In this document: positions 23,664 through 30,762 of the stretch, in pieces
Layout of the letters: every line of letters begins with the position of its first letter
How positions within the stretch are numbered: the stretch's first letter is position 1
Assembly (NCBI GenBank): GCA_030753015.1
Contig: JASMDC010000034.1
Location: 240 to 37,159 of the forward strand
Length of the DNA stretch: 36,920 nt
DNA from: Candidatus Undinarchaeales archaeon
GTDB taxonomy: Archaea > SpSt-1190 > JASMDC01
Reading direction: 5' to 3'
Notes under the pieces: model-generated
Told to the model about the DNA's origin: nothing
What the model saw: the letters and a program-made list of their open reading frames with translations, nothing else
Database searches by the model: none
Made by a program: the position numbers and the translations under genes

Positions 23664-24055
23664 GGCACTGCCCTCCTGAGAAGTTCGCGCACATCCTCGA
23701 CATCCTCACCGGGCGCTCGTGAGACTTTGGCTTCCAAACCTTTGAGGCCAGGCAATCCTGAGCCTTCGCACGCGGCGGTGCTCACGGCACTGGCCCATGG
23801 CCCGAGAGGTATCAGTACAAGTCCCTTAATACCCTCGAGGCCTGCCAGGACCCGGACGACGACCGAGCCACCATCGGTTGTGACGCGGACGGTATCCCCT
23901 TCAGCAACGCTCAACGAATGCATGTCCGATGGAGAAAGGGAGCAAACACCCACATTCTCGCGGTATTCGGCGTGGAGTTTCTTGTGGATCGTTATTCCCT
24001 GGCCCACGGTGCGCATGGTGACCAGGGTGAGCGTTAGCTCCTTAGAGCGTCCCAT
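23660..24055 (-). CDS. fwdD: formylmethanofuran dehydrogenase subunit D (molybdopterin-binding)
   Basis: A 131-residue protein matching the molybdopterin-dinucleotide binding domain of FwdD: LVTMRTVGQGITIHKKL, LSPSDMHSLSVAEGDTVRVTTDGGSVVV, and LVLIPLGPWAS near the end. It completes the cofactor pocket of FwdB, and its stop overlaps the FwdB start. The ATG at 24055 is preferred over GTG at 24070, since a TTTTAAAA element lies about 33 bases upstream. Confidence 0.88.
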   Translation of the reverse strand: MGRSKELTLTLVTMRTVGQGITIHKKLHAEYRENVGVCSLSPSDMHSLSVAEGDTVRVTTDGGSVVVRVLAGLEGIKGLVLIPLGPWASAVSTAACEGSGLPGLKGLEAKVSRAPGEDVEDVRELLRRAVP

Positions 24056-24083
24056 GGGTACGGTCCCCACTAGGCCTCCTTTT

Positions 24084-24091
24084 TTTTAAAA
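24084..24091 (-). promoter_or_regulatory. TATA box of fwdD-fwdB
   Basis: On the minus strand TTTTAAAA, followed by further A residues, sits about 33 bases before the ATG at 24055 in the short gap after the upstream operon. Confidence 0.55.
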
Positions 24092-24112
24092 CCAGCCCTT
24101 TAACGGACCAGC

Positions 24113-24418
24113 TCACTCCTTCTTTTTCACCACGACCTCGAACTGGCCATCCCAGCCGGTCCCTTGGACCTTAAGGCCGTCCTCGTTCGCCTTGTCCAGG
24201 AACTCACGCAGAGGCTCGAGCATGTCGACCAAGAAGCCAACCTGAGCATTCACAGTAACACCCTCACGTCGGATACCGTGCATAGCGCAGATGAGCGCAT
24301 GCATATCGTTCGCGGGATCAGCATTGCATTCGACGCCCTCTTTGTAGCCCAGCATCTTTCCTAGCGGACAGATATCGCATCGTGTGAAAGACTTGACGTT
24401 GTCGAAACCCATGAGCAT
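24113..24418 (-). CDS. small four-cysteine protein of unknown function
   Basis: A 101-residue soluble protein, not recognised. Cys14 and Cys17 form a CxxC (TRCDICPLGKM), with Cys31 (GVECN) and Cys44 (LICAMHG). This fits one zinc or iron-sulfur site in the N-terminal half. The C-terminal half is mixed alpha/beta (VGFLVDMLEPLREFLDKANEDG, then a strand before VVVKKKE). The start is ATG 24418 or 24412. The gene follows the M42 peptidase by about 14 bases and ends just before the FwdD promoter. Confidence 0.7.
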   Translation of the reverse strand: MLMGFDNVKSFTRCDICPLGKMLGYKEGVECNADPANDMHALICAMHGIRREGVTVNAQVGFLVDMLEPLREFLDKANEDGLKVQGTGWDGQFEVVVKKKE

Positions 24419-24432
24419 CACCTATTGGCCCC

Positions 24433-25497
24433 TCACAGGGCCCTAATGAATCCCTCCAGGAGGCGTAGGGATGCCTCCAGGTCCTTGAGAGAGAATATCT
24501 CCGCCGTGGAGTGGATGTATCGTGTAGGCACACCTACGGCACCGCTCATCACTCCCCGTCTGACGGACTGGATGGCGGCCGCGTCGGTTGTCGAGCCTTC
24601 AGCGATCTCGTACTGGATGGGGATCTTCCCCTCTGCAGCCGCGTCCTGGAGCGCCTTGAGCACCCGTTCGTGGACGATGAGCCCCCAATCGGCGATGACG
24701 ATTGCAGGACCCTTTCCAAGTTCGATCTTGGGTTGTCCCTCGGGCACACCTGGGAAATCCGTTGCGATCGAGACCTCGAGAGCAAGAGCGGCATCAGGCT
24801 GGACCGCGTACGCCGCGGTGGCTGCACCCACGGTACCGAACTCCTCTTGGACCGTACCAGCAAGGTATACCGTATTCTTAGGTCGGTTATCATGAAGGTG
24901 GCGGGCCAGGAACACGAGCATGAGACAACCTACACGGTCATCAGCCGCGGATATCATCACACGGTCCTTCCCGAGCATCCTGACACCCTTTTCGAAGACG
25001 ATGAAGTCTCCTGGCGAGATCCCAAGGGCGAGTGTCTCATCCTTGGTCGACGTTCCGACATCAAGGAAGAGATCGTTGATCTTGAGCTTCTTCACATCCT
25101 CCTTCTTGCGAAGGTGGGGCGGGAGAGCGCCCATGACACCGTGGAATGCTCCCTTCTCCCTTGTGAGCACCTTGGCTTGCTGACCGAGGACCATGCGCGG
25201 ATCCAGCCCGCTCAGGGTAGTGAACCTGATCTGGCCTGTGTCCTCAATGACGGTGGCGAGCATGGCGATCTCGTCCATGTGTGCAGCCATTAGGATGGAG
25301 GTCCCGTTGTCATCAGTGCCCTTGATGATGCCCACGACGTTCCCGAGGCGGTCGACCTTGATCTCGTCCACGTACGGTCGCAGGAGCTCTGTGAGGGCCT
25401 CTCTGACCGCACCCTCGCGGGCGGGCGGTCCGTCAGCGAGTGCGAGGTTCTCCAGCACCTCGATGGTCTCTGTCCGGTCAAGCGTGATCTTCTTCAT
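24433..25497 (-). CDS. M42-family metallo-aminopeptidase
   Basis: A 354-residue enzyme of the M42 (TET aminopeptidase/FrvX-like) group. Visible metal and catalytic positions are AAHMDEIA, the bridging Asp in ISAADDRVG, the Glu pair in VQEEFGTVG, and the His in RYIHSTAE. In place of the usual ALDVTHATD block it has ALEVSIATDFPG, so one metal-site Asp position is Glu. It removes amino acids from short peptides in the cytoplasm, usually as a dodecameric tetrahedral particle. A GAGGT site precedes the ATG, and the Ntn hydrolase gene ends 12 bases upstream, so this is an operon. Confidence 0.88.
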   Translation of the reverse strand: MKKITLDRTETIEVLENLALADGPPAREGAVREALTELLRPYVDEIKVDRLGNVVGIIKGTDDNGTSILMAAHMDEIAMLATVIEDTGQIRFTTLSGLDPRMVLGQQAKVLTREKGAFHGVMGALPPHLRKKEDVKKLKINDLFLDVGTSTKDETLALGISPGDFIVFEKGVRMLGKDRVMISAADDRVGCLMLVFLARHLHDNRPKNTVYLAGTVQEEFGTVGAATAAYAVQPDAALALEVSIATDFPGVPEGQPKIELGKGPAIVIADWGLIVHERVLKALQDAAAEGKIPIQYEIAEGSTTDAAAIQSVRRGVMSGAVGVPTRYIHSTAEIFSLKDLEASLRLLEGFIRAL

Positions 25498-25509
25498 CGT
25501 ACGGACCTC

Positions 25510-26319
25510 TTAGTCGAAAATGTGTGATATAAAATCGTGGGTGCAGCCGTTACCGGGAGCGTTGAGGAGCTCCGGGACACCATCATCGTTCTTTGGGATC
25601 ATGATGGATGAGGACACTGTGTCGTGGTTCATGAGATTCTCGGGGATGGCGTGGCGGCAGATCGAGTATTCGGAGGGATCGGGATCGTGGTCGCGGTAGA
25701 CCTCCATGATATCCTTGGGAGCCACCTTCTTCTTAGGTGCTAGGAGATCCTGTACTCGCTTCCTTCGCATGTAGGAGCTCGGGTATGAGTAGACATCAGG
25801 ACCGAACTCATCCAGGAAGATGAAATGATTGGTGCGGACTTGGATCCCCTTCGTGATGCGCTGGACCGCGAACTCGGAGTCCGTGCCTTCGATGATCGCA
25901 CCCTCGGTAGCATCTGCCAAGAGCATGCTCCCGCCCATGTACCGTCCGTGCTCGATCTCCTCTGTAACGAACCGGATGGCCTCCTCGACGTTCGCACAGA
26001 GGCCGAGGATGGCTCGACCAAGTACACCACACTTCCGCAGAGTAGCGTCCGCGCCAGGGATAGGTTTCCAATCCTCTTCCCATCCTGGTTTATTGATCTT
26101 GACGAAGAATGTACCCAGGCATAGTCCCTTCTCATTGATCCCCTGGGTGATGATGTCCGGTCGGCTCCTGTGATTGACGCCCATGAAGGAGTAGTCCAAG
26201 CGGTCCTTGACGACCATCTCCTCCCCGCGAATCTCCCCGCACTCCTTGTCCCTGTTCTTAGCCATGAACACCCGGCCGAAAGAAGAACGGTCAGCGCCGA
26301 TGATAATGCCCGTACACAT
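25510..26319 (-). CDS. Ntn-type cysteine hydrolase (C69/C45-like)
   Basis: A 269-residue protein. The start is set at the ATG at 26319, because Cys then follows Met directly (MCTGIIIGADRSSFGRVFMAKNRD). This is the form of N-terminal nucleophile hydrolases of the C69 dipeptidase or acyl-CoA:6-aminopenicillanate acyltransferase type, in which Met removal exposes the catalytic Cys. The AKNRD motif provides the following Arg/Asp pair. Later matches include GINEKGLCLGTFF and RTNHFIF. The reaction should be amide or peptide hydrolysis. It leads an operon with the M42 peptidase. Longer in-frame starts up to 26394 would bury the Cys and are rejected. Confidence 0.8.
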   Translation of the reverse strand: MCTGIIIGADRSSFGRVFMAKNRDKECGEIRGEEMVVKDRLDYSFMGVNHRSRPDIITQGINEKGLCLGTFFVKINKPGWEEDWKPIPGADATLRKCGVLGRAILGLCANVEEAIRFVTEEIEHGRYMGGSMLLADATEGAIIEGTDSEFAVQRITKGIQVRTNHFIFLDEFGPDVYSYPSSYMRRKRVQDLLAPKKKVAPKDIMEVYRDHDPDPSEYSICRHAIPENLMNHDTVSSSIMIPKNDDGVPELLNAPGNGCTHDFISHIFD

Positions 26320-26375
26320 GTGAACCAGCTCAATGACCGCAGTACGCGGTCGTATCGAGAGGTGCGCAACAAACA

Positions 26376-26384
26376 CATAAAAAG
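26376..26384 (+). promoter_or_regulatory. TATA box of RimK-type ligase gene
   Basis: CATAAAAAG lies 26 bases ahead of the ATG at 26406. On the other strand a CTTTTTATG reading is about 60 bases upstream of the Ntn hydrolase start, so it might also serve that gene with a 35-base leader. Confidence 0.55.
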
Positions 26385-26405
26385 CTGTTGGCACCCTTGC
26401 GGTTC

Positions 26406-27302
26406 ATGTCCCTCAATATAGGGCTATTCACACGTAAACTCACATGGGAAAACCAGAAGGTGCTCGTAGCCCTCATCAAGAAGGGATGCGACGTTCTCAC
26501 GATATCTCCCGAGGAGATCCGTTTCGAGATCTCTGACGGGATAAAAGCAAGGCTCGAAGACTATGATTTGACACATCTCAGTGGTGTGTATAATCGTTTG
26601 GACGTCACTCCCGACCTCGGTATGCCCTACCATGCATTCCAGGCGATCAAGTACATCGACAAGGCCGGTGTGCCCATCGTCAACAGCCCAGCATCTATCG
26701 CGAGAGCTCATAACAAGTTCAACACGTTTGCGGCTCTCATGGATGGGGGGATTAGGCTCCCGCGCACCATTCTTGCCCAGGACGTTGTACAGGCCGAGTC
26801 CATCCTTAACCGGAGTGATCTCCCACTTGTCATCAAGCCTGTGTTCGGTTCGTGGGGTCGCGATGCATTCCTGGTAAATGATCTGGAGGAGGGCCACTAC
26901 ATCCTTGAGAACCTCTCTGAACGTGGTTGGTTCCATGAATCAGGTATCCTCATCCAACGGTACATCGACAATCCAGGTAGAGACATCAGAGCTCTTGTCG
27001 TGGAGGATCGTGTCGTCGCTGCTATGTACCGGTACGCGCCTCGAGGTGAGTGGCGTACCAACATCTCTCTCGGTGGCCGTGGAGAGCCTTGCAAGATAAC
27101 GCCTGAGATTGAGGAACTAGCCGTCCGCTCCCTCGAGCTCTTGGGTGGTGAGATCATGGGCGTCGACCTCATGGAGAGCAAGGAAGGGCTCTTTGTCCTC
27201 GAGGTGAACGGTTCCGCTGACTTCCGTGGCCTTACGCGGGCCACGGGTGTAGATGTAAAGGAGATCATCGCCGACTACCTGATCAAGACTTTTAAACGAT
27301 GA
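26406..27302 (+). CDS. RimK-family ATP-grasp ligase
   Basis: A 298-residue protein with the RimK-type layout: N-terminal preATP-grasp domain (NIGLFTRK... YNRLDVTP... VNSPASIARAHNKFNT), ATP-binding LVIKPVFGSWGRDAFLV (residues ~140-156), and the metal-binding end GVDLMESKEGLFVLEVNGSADFRGL. Relatives add glutamate to peptides or cofactors: RimK on ribosomal S6, CofF on F420, MptN on tetrahydromethanopterin, LysX on LysW. The nearby Fae and Fwd genes suggest MptN, while the M20 peptidase directly downstream would fit a LysX/LysK-like pair. The sequence does not decide between these. Confidence 0.85.
   Translation: MSLNIGLFTRKLTWENQKVLVALIKKGCDVLTISPEEIRFEISDGIKARLEDYDLTHLSGVYNRLDVTPDLGMPYHAFQAIKYIDKAGVPIVNSPASIARAHNKFNTFAALMDGGIRLPRTILAQDVVQAESILNRSDLPLVIKPVFGSWGRDAFLVNDLEEGHYILENLSERGWFHESGILIQRYIDNPGRDIRALVVEDRVVAAMYRYAPRGEWRTNISLGGRGEPCKITPEIEELAVRSLELLGGEIMGVDLMESKEGLFVLEVNGSADFRGLTRATGVDVKEIIADYLIKTFKR
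27291..27297 (+). promoter_or_regulatory. TATA-like element before M20 peptidase
   Basis: TTTAAAC at the very end of the RimK-type gene is about 29 bases upstream of the ATG at 27323. It may give the peptidase an independent leaderless transcript. Confidence 0.4.
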
Positions 27303-27322
27303 TTCGTCTTTGATATCAGTTA

Positions 27323-28765
27323 ATGAGGCACACCCGAAAGAGCCTCTATTCCCGGATCGAACGGGAGCACGCGACCATCATCGACACACTCTGTGGCCTC
27401 GTCCGGACCCGGCCTGTGAACCATCCTGAGCGGGGTATCAAGCCCCCATCTGAGACCGCCCATATCTGCTGTGACCTCATGGAGAAGGTTGGTCTTAAGG
27501 CGATGGTGCATGAAAGGAACGGCTATTATTCAGCGCTAGGGATCCTGGACACCGGCCGAACGGGACCCACAGTGGTGATGGAGGGCCATCTTGACGTCGT
27601 TCCTGGAGCGGAGGACCAGTTCGAGCCACGTGTGACCGAGGACAGGATCATCGGGCGTGGTGCCCTCGATATGCTCTGCTCGGTCCCTACCAGTATCGTT
27701 GCTATCAAGGCAATCAAGGAGTCGGACGAAGAGCTGGGCGGGAAGCTCTATCTCGCCCTCGGTGCCGACGAGGAGACCGGTGGGATGTATGGAGTCGGGC
27801 ACATGGCCACTATGATGGAGCGCCCCGACCATGTCATCGGTATGGAGCCCACGGACCTCGGGATAGTCGTCCGAAGGCGTGCCATGCACATCATTGATGT
27901 CCGGTTCCCTCAGCGTCTGGTACCTCGTGGTTTTATTGATCCATGCGCTGTGTACGTCCGTGTGGACGGCCATGCTGTGCACTCCAGCCATATGTGGAAG
28001 TGCCGTGCTCACGCAGCTGTGAACGCGGCACGGTTCCTCGAGGATATACGCCAGCAGTTCAACGTCGGTGTCCTTGGACTGCGGTTCGGTGATGTCAAGA
28101 ACCGAACACCCGAACACTGTGACCTCAAGCTCGTTGTGAGCGCAGCGGACCTCGAGAGACTGGGTGTTCCATACAAACTGCTGTTCCCCGTCGCTGCCGG
28201 TGTGACGGACGAGGGCCTAGAGCATCTCCTCCGGGCAGTGGCTGTAATCAGTGACACACACGTACCACAGGCCGAGACCTCTGATTACGGAGTTGCCATC
28301 GGGCCCAATGTCATCGTCAACGAAGGGCGCGGTGGGTATGTCCTGAAGGTTGACACGCGAGTGATGACCGACCACTCAGCAGAGGTGGCGCATTCCTTCC
28401 GGAATTCCCTGTACAACGCAGGTGTGTCGTTCTCGTCCCTCGATATCGTCCACTCGGACCGTTCCCTCATGACTTCGCCAACGAGCGTACTCTTCAGATC
28501 CATGGAGCGCAACCTCATGTCACTCAGGAAGTCGAGGGGCGAGGAGTTACCAGTGACCCTCGTTCGGGAGGGCGCAGGCCAGTCCGATCTTAGGTATTTC
28601 CCCGGTACAGGTGCCCAATGCATCGAAGTAGGCCCCCGGGGGAACGGTGCCCACGCTCGCAATGAGTATGTCGAGACGGATTCACTGACGATTCATGCAA
28701 AGGCGCTTGCGGCCACACTTCTCGACCTCATGGGTGATGGGCGTGCCACGTGGGCGACGTCCTGA
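27323..28765 (+). CDS. M20-family metallopeptidase (ArgE/DapE/LysK-like)
   Basis: A 480-residue protein. Zinc-ligand motifs are VVMEGHLDVVPG (His/Asp), GRGALDML (bridging Asp), the ADEETGG Glu pair, and MEPTD (residues ~175). The dimerisation/lid domain lies between about residue 185 and 350 and is longer than usual, and the family's last His appears in the GPRGNGAHARNEYV segment near the C-terminus. M20 enzymes hydrolyse acylated amino acids or dipeptides such as acetylornithine, succinyl-diaminopimelate or LysW-lysine. It follows the ATP-grasp ligase by 20 bases, so a ligate-then-release pair is possible. Confidence 0.85.
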   Translation: MRHTRKSLYSRIEREHATIIDTLCGLVRTRPVNHPERGIKPPSETAHICCDLMEKVGLKAMVHERNGYYSALGILDTGRTGPTVVMEGHLDVVPGAEDQFEPRVTEDRIIGRGALDMLCSVPTSIVAIKAIKESDEELGGKLYLALGADEETGGMYGVGHMATMMERPDHVIGMEPTDLGIVVRRRAMHIIDVRFPQRLVPRGFIDPCAVYVRVDGHAVHSSHMWKCRAHAAVNAARFLEDIRQQFNVGVLGLRFGDVKNRTPEHCDLKLVVSAADLERLGVPYKLLFPVAAGVTDEGLEHLLRAVAVISDTHVPQAETSDYGVAIGPNVIVNEGRGGYVLKVDTRVMTDHSAEVAHSFRNSLYNAGVSFSSLDIVHSDRSLMTSPTSVLFRSMERNLMSLRKSRGEELPVTLVREGAGQSDLRYFPGTGAQCIEVGPRGNGAHARNEYVETDSLTIHAKALAATLLDLMGDGRATWATS

Positions 28766-28799
28766 TCCATTGTAGGAGCGCGATTTGGGTTTGAGCTTT

Positions 28800-28952
28800 A
28801 TGAATCATGAAGGACTCTGTCAGACTCTCATGGACGAGGGGGATGAGCAGTTTCTGCATGGGGAGGAGCTGCGACGGATCGATGAGATCATCGATACCAT
28901 GTTCGTATCGCTCCGTTCAATGGAGATGGCCTCCCCACCGAACGAGTATTGA
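28800..28952 (+). CDS. candidate small acidic protein, 50 residues
   Basis: An ATG at 28800 opens a 50-residue frame, 34 bases after the M20 stop. The protein reads MNHEGLCQTLMDEGDEQFL... and ends in ASPPNEY. It is rich in Glu/Asp and predicted to be mostly helical, with codons such as GAG, GAT and ATC in the local style. No family is recognised. A longer overlapping frame on the same strand (from 28807) has many Arg/Ser/Cys codons and looks spurious. Expression is unproven. Confidence 0.4.
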   Translation: MNHEGLCQTLMDEGDEQFLHGEELRRIDEIIDTMFVSLRSMEMASPPNEY

Positions 28953-29109
28953 GCTGCACGTTCGCTTTCCGAACTGCAGTTCATTGATTTCTGAGCAAGC
29001 TCATATCTACGTAGGTGAACCGCTCATTATCACAATGATGGAAAAGCCACGTCGCCACCTCCGCTCGATCAGCATCATCGGCCGGGACATAGTATATGGG
29101 TTATTTTTC

Positions 29110-29192
29110 CAGACGCCACCCGTCGGGCGCCTAACGGTCGGGACATTAAGTCCCGCAACCAGGTAAAGGTTGCTTGGTACATCGTTTTTTTC
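29110..29192 (+). ncRNA. candidate structured small RNA with three hairpins and U-tract
   Basis: Inside a gene-free stretch three stem-loops follow one another. CGCC/GGCG occupies 29114-29129. A perfect six-pair stem CGGGAC-ATTAA-GTCCCG occupies 29139-29155. A perfect stem GCAACC/GGTTGC with an AGGTAAA loop occupies 29155-29173, sharing one base with the previous stem. Seven T residues follow at 29185-29191, as in an intrinsic or archaeal poly-U terminator. An AGTATATGGG element at 29089-29098 could be its TATA box. It is not a tRNA and I do not match it to a known RNA family. It could also be the terminator region of the upstream operon. Confidence 0.45.
29185..29191 (+). terminator. poly-T transcription terminator
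   Basis: A run of seven T residues directly after the hairpin region is typical of archaeal transcription termination. It would end either the candidate small RNA or the operon of the M20 peptidase. Confidence 0.5.
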
Positions 29193-29219
29193 TACTGGAC
29201 TACTTAATGGTGATAAAGA

Positions 29220-29257
29220 TTTATTAAAGTTTATTAAATCAGTGTCACCTTGTGACA
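29220..29257 (+). promoter_or_regulatory. AT-rich direct repeat plus inverted repeat, candidate operator
   Basis: TTTATTAAA occurs twice (29220-29228 and 29230-29238), ten bases apart, and is followed by a perfect inverted repeat TGTCAC-CTT-GTGACA at 29243-29257. The first part may act as a TATA element, and the palindrome would then lie close to the transcription start. This would be a good place for a dimeric repressor of the downstream radical SAM gene. Confidence 0.45.
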
Positions 29258-29307
29258 TACTCCCACGACAGCTACCGTAGTAAATGCTATAAGCAGCCAT
29301 TGACATG

Positions 29308-29316
29308 ATATATGCT
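29308..29316 (+). promoter_or_regulatory. TATA-like element of radical SAM gene
   Basis: GATATATGC lies about 31 bases upstream of the ATG at 29343. A second TATA-like CTATAAG occurs at 29287-29293. Confidence 0.45.
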
Positions 29317-29342
29317 AGGGTGTTGGAAAACCCTCCGTGAGA

Positions 29343-30698
29343 ATGGTACGAGAAGGGAAGAAGAAGGCAGGACGCGAACGTCGATCATCCCCCAAAGGAT
29401 CACGTGATGACTCCCGGGATCACGCTCCTGTTGACGATGCAATCGAGTTGAAAGAGATCGGTGATGAGAGGCCGCTCCAAGTCGTGAACCGTCGGGACTT
29501 CGTGCAGGAAGGGATTACCTTTCTTGCGCTGGCCGGTCTTGCCGGTATAAGCTTACGTGCGCTCAAACCCCCGACGACAGGACCTGATCCGACACTCCAC
29601 CCCCTTGAGGGCCCACCTTCACCCATTCCGGGTGATAGCGCTTCTGGACCGTCACCAGCAGGCACTCCCGTTCCAGGTCTGCAAGAAGCGAGCTTCTATG
29701 TCCAGGCAGCAGGTGGCAAGGTCGCCTGCGACCTGTGCCCTCATGGCTGTGTCCTCTCGCCAGGCCAACGCGGCATCTGTCGGGTCCGGGAGAACCATGA
29801 CGGACGCCTTTATACCCACGGTTATGGGAATCCGTGCTCGATCCATATTGATCCCATCGAGAAGAAGCCACTGCTCCACTTCCTCCCGACCACCACGGCG
29901 TTCTCTATCGCTATCGGTGGATGTAACTTCAGATGTCTCAACTGTCAGAACTGGGAGATCTCCCAGCGTACTCCCGAGGAGGTCGAGCAAGGGGAGTTAA
30001 CCCCTGCCGAGGTAGCCGAGCTCGCCAAACGGGACGGCTGTGCATCGGTCGCCTATACGTACTCGGAGCCATCTGCGTGGTACGAGTACATGCTCGACAG
30101 TGGGACCGCGACACGTGCACTGGGTATGCGGAACGTGTGGGTGACGAACGGCTATCTCAACCAGAGGCCGCTCAAGGAGCTGTGCAAGGTGCTCGATGGT
30201 GCGAACGTCGACCTCAAGGCATTCTCTGAGAAGATGTACAGCGAGCTATGCTCGGGGACATTACGACCGGTCAAGGACACCATCGTGACGCTCAGGGAAC
30301 AGGGTGTATGGGTGGAGGTTGCAACACTACTGGTCCCCGGGTATACCGATGACATGGACCTTTTACGTGATATGTGCACTTGGCTGGTCAAGGCCCTCGG
30401 TCCTGATGTGCCGCATCATATCTCCCGGTTCCATCCGGACTATAAGCTTACTCACCTTCCTTGGACACCTATGAAGGCACTGAAGGAAGCTCGTGAGATC
30501 GCACGAGATGCTGGGGAGCATTATGTCTATGTGGGTAACGTCGCCCCATCCTCCGACATCCCCGATCCCGAGACGACCTACTGTCCGTCATGTGGACAGG
30601 CCGTCATCGAGCGCACTGGTTTCGTGGTAACAAAGTTCGATTTAGAAGGTGGCTCCTGCCCGAAATGTGGTGAATCCATTGCAGGAGTGTGGGCCTAG
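29343..30698 (+). CDS. amrS: AmmeMemoRadiSam-type radical SAM protein with Tat-like leader
   Basis: A 451-residue protein. The catalytic part (residues ~120-415) resembles the radical SAM member of the AmmeMemoRadiSam group and pyruvate-formate-lyase activases. It has CDLCPHGC...GQRGICRVR, the cluster motif GGCNFRCLNCQN (Cys194, Cys198, Cys201), AYTYSEPSAWYEY, and NVDLKAF. The C-terminus is a zinc ribbon (CPSCG...CPKCG). Residues 1-48 are highly charged, and residues ~49-75 (NRRDFVQEG followed by a hydrophobic stretch) resemble a Tat signal or N-terminal anchor, then a Pro/Gly-rich linker. This suggests membrane attachment or export. GTG at 29337 is an alternative start. Confidence 0.85.
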   Translation: MVREGKKKAGRERRSSPKGSRDDSRDHAPVDDAIELKEIGDERPLQVVNRRDFVQEGITFLALAGLAGISLRALKPPTTGPDPTLHPLEGPPSPIPGDSASGPSPAGTPVPGLQEASFYVQAAGGKVACDLCPHGCVLSPGQRGICRVRENHDGRLYTHGYGNPCSIHIDPIEKKPLLHFLPTTTAFSIAIGGCNFRCLNCQNWEISQRTPEEVEQGELTPAEVAELAKRDGCASVAYTYSEPSAWYEYMLDSGTATRALGMRNVWVTNGYLNQRPLKELCKVLDGANVDLKAFSEKMYSELCSGTLRPVKDTIVTLREQGVWVEVATLLVPGYTDDMDLLRDMCTWLVKALGPDVPHHISRFHPDYKLTHLPWTPMKALKEAREIARDAGEHYVYVGNVAPSSDIPDPETTYCPSCGQAVIERTGFVVTKFDLEGGSCPKCGESIAGVWA

Positions 30699-30762
30699 TT
30701 CTCTCACACTCACCACTGTATTTTTCAATCTTGACCGAATGCTAATCGGCGAGGGATCAATA

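Larger units (their letters stand above)
28953..29336. other. gene-free interval
   Basis: No convincing coding frame is present. The stretch holds the candidate three-hairpin RNA, a T-run, an AT-rich direct repeat, an inverted repeat and TATA-like sites listed separately. It is more AT-rich at 29180-29300 than the neighbouring genes. Confidence 0.7.

Noticed and set aside
29146-29159. TTAAGTCCCGCAAC matches a conserved piece of bacterial 16S rRNA
   Set aside because: Only 14 bases agree, flanking sequence does not match rRNA, and the segment is explained by its own hairpin; chance resemblance.
28807-29166. 119-residue open frame
   Set aside because: Composition is rich in Arg, Ser, Cys and Met with no family resemblance, and it overlaps the better 50-residue frame and the hairpin region.
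29100-29192. tRNA gene in the hairpin region
   Set aside because: Lacks the T-loop consensus, acceptor stem pairing and CCA-like arrangement.
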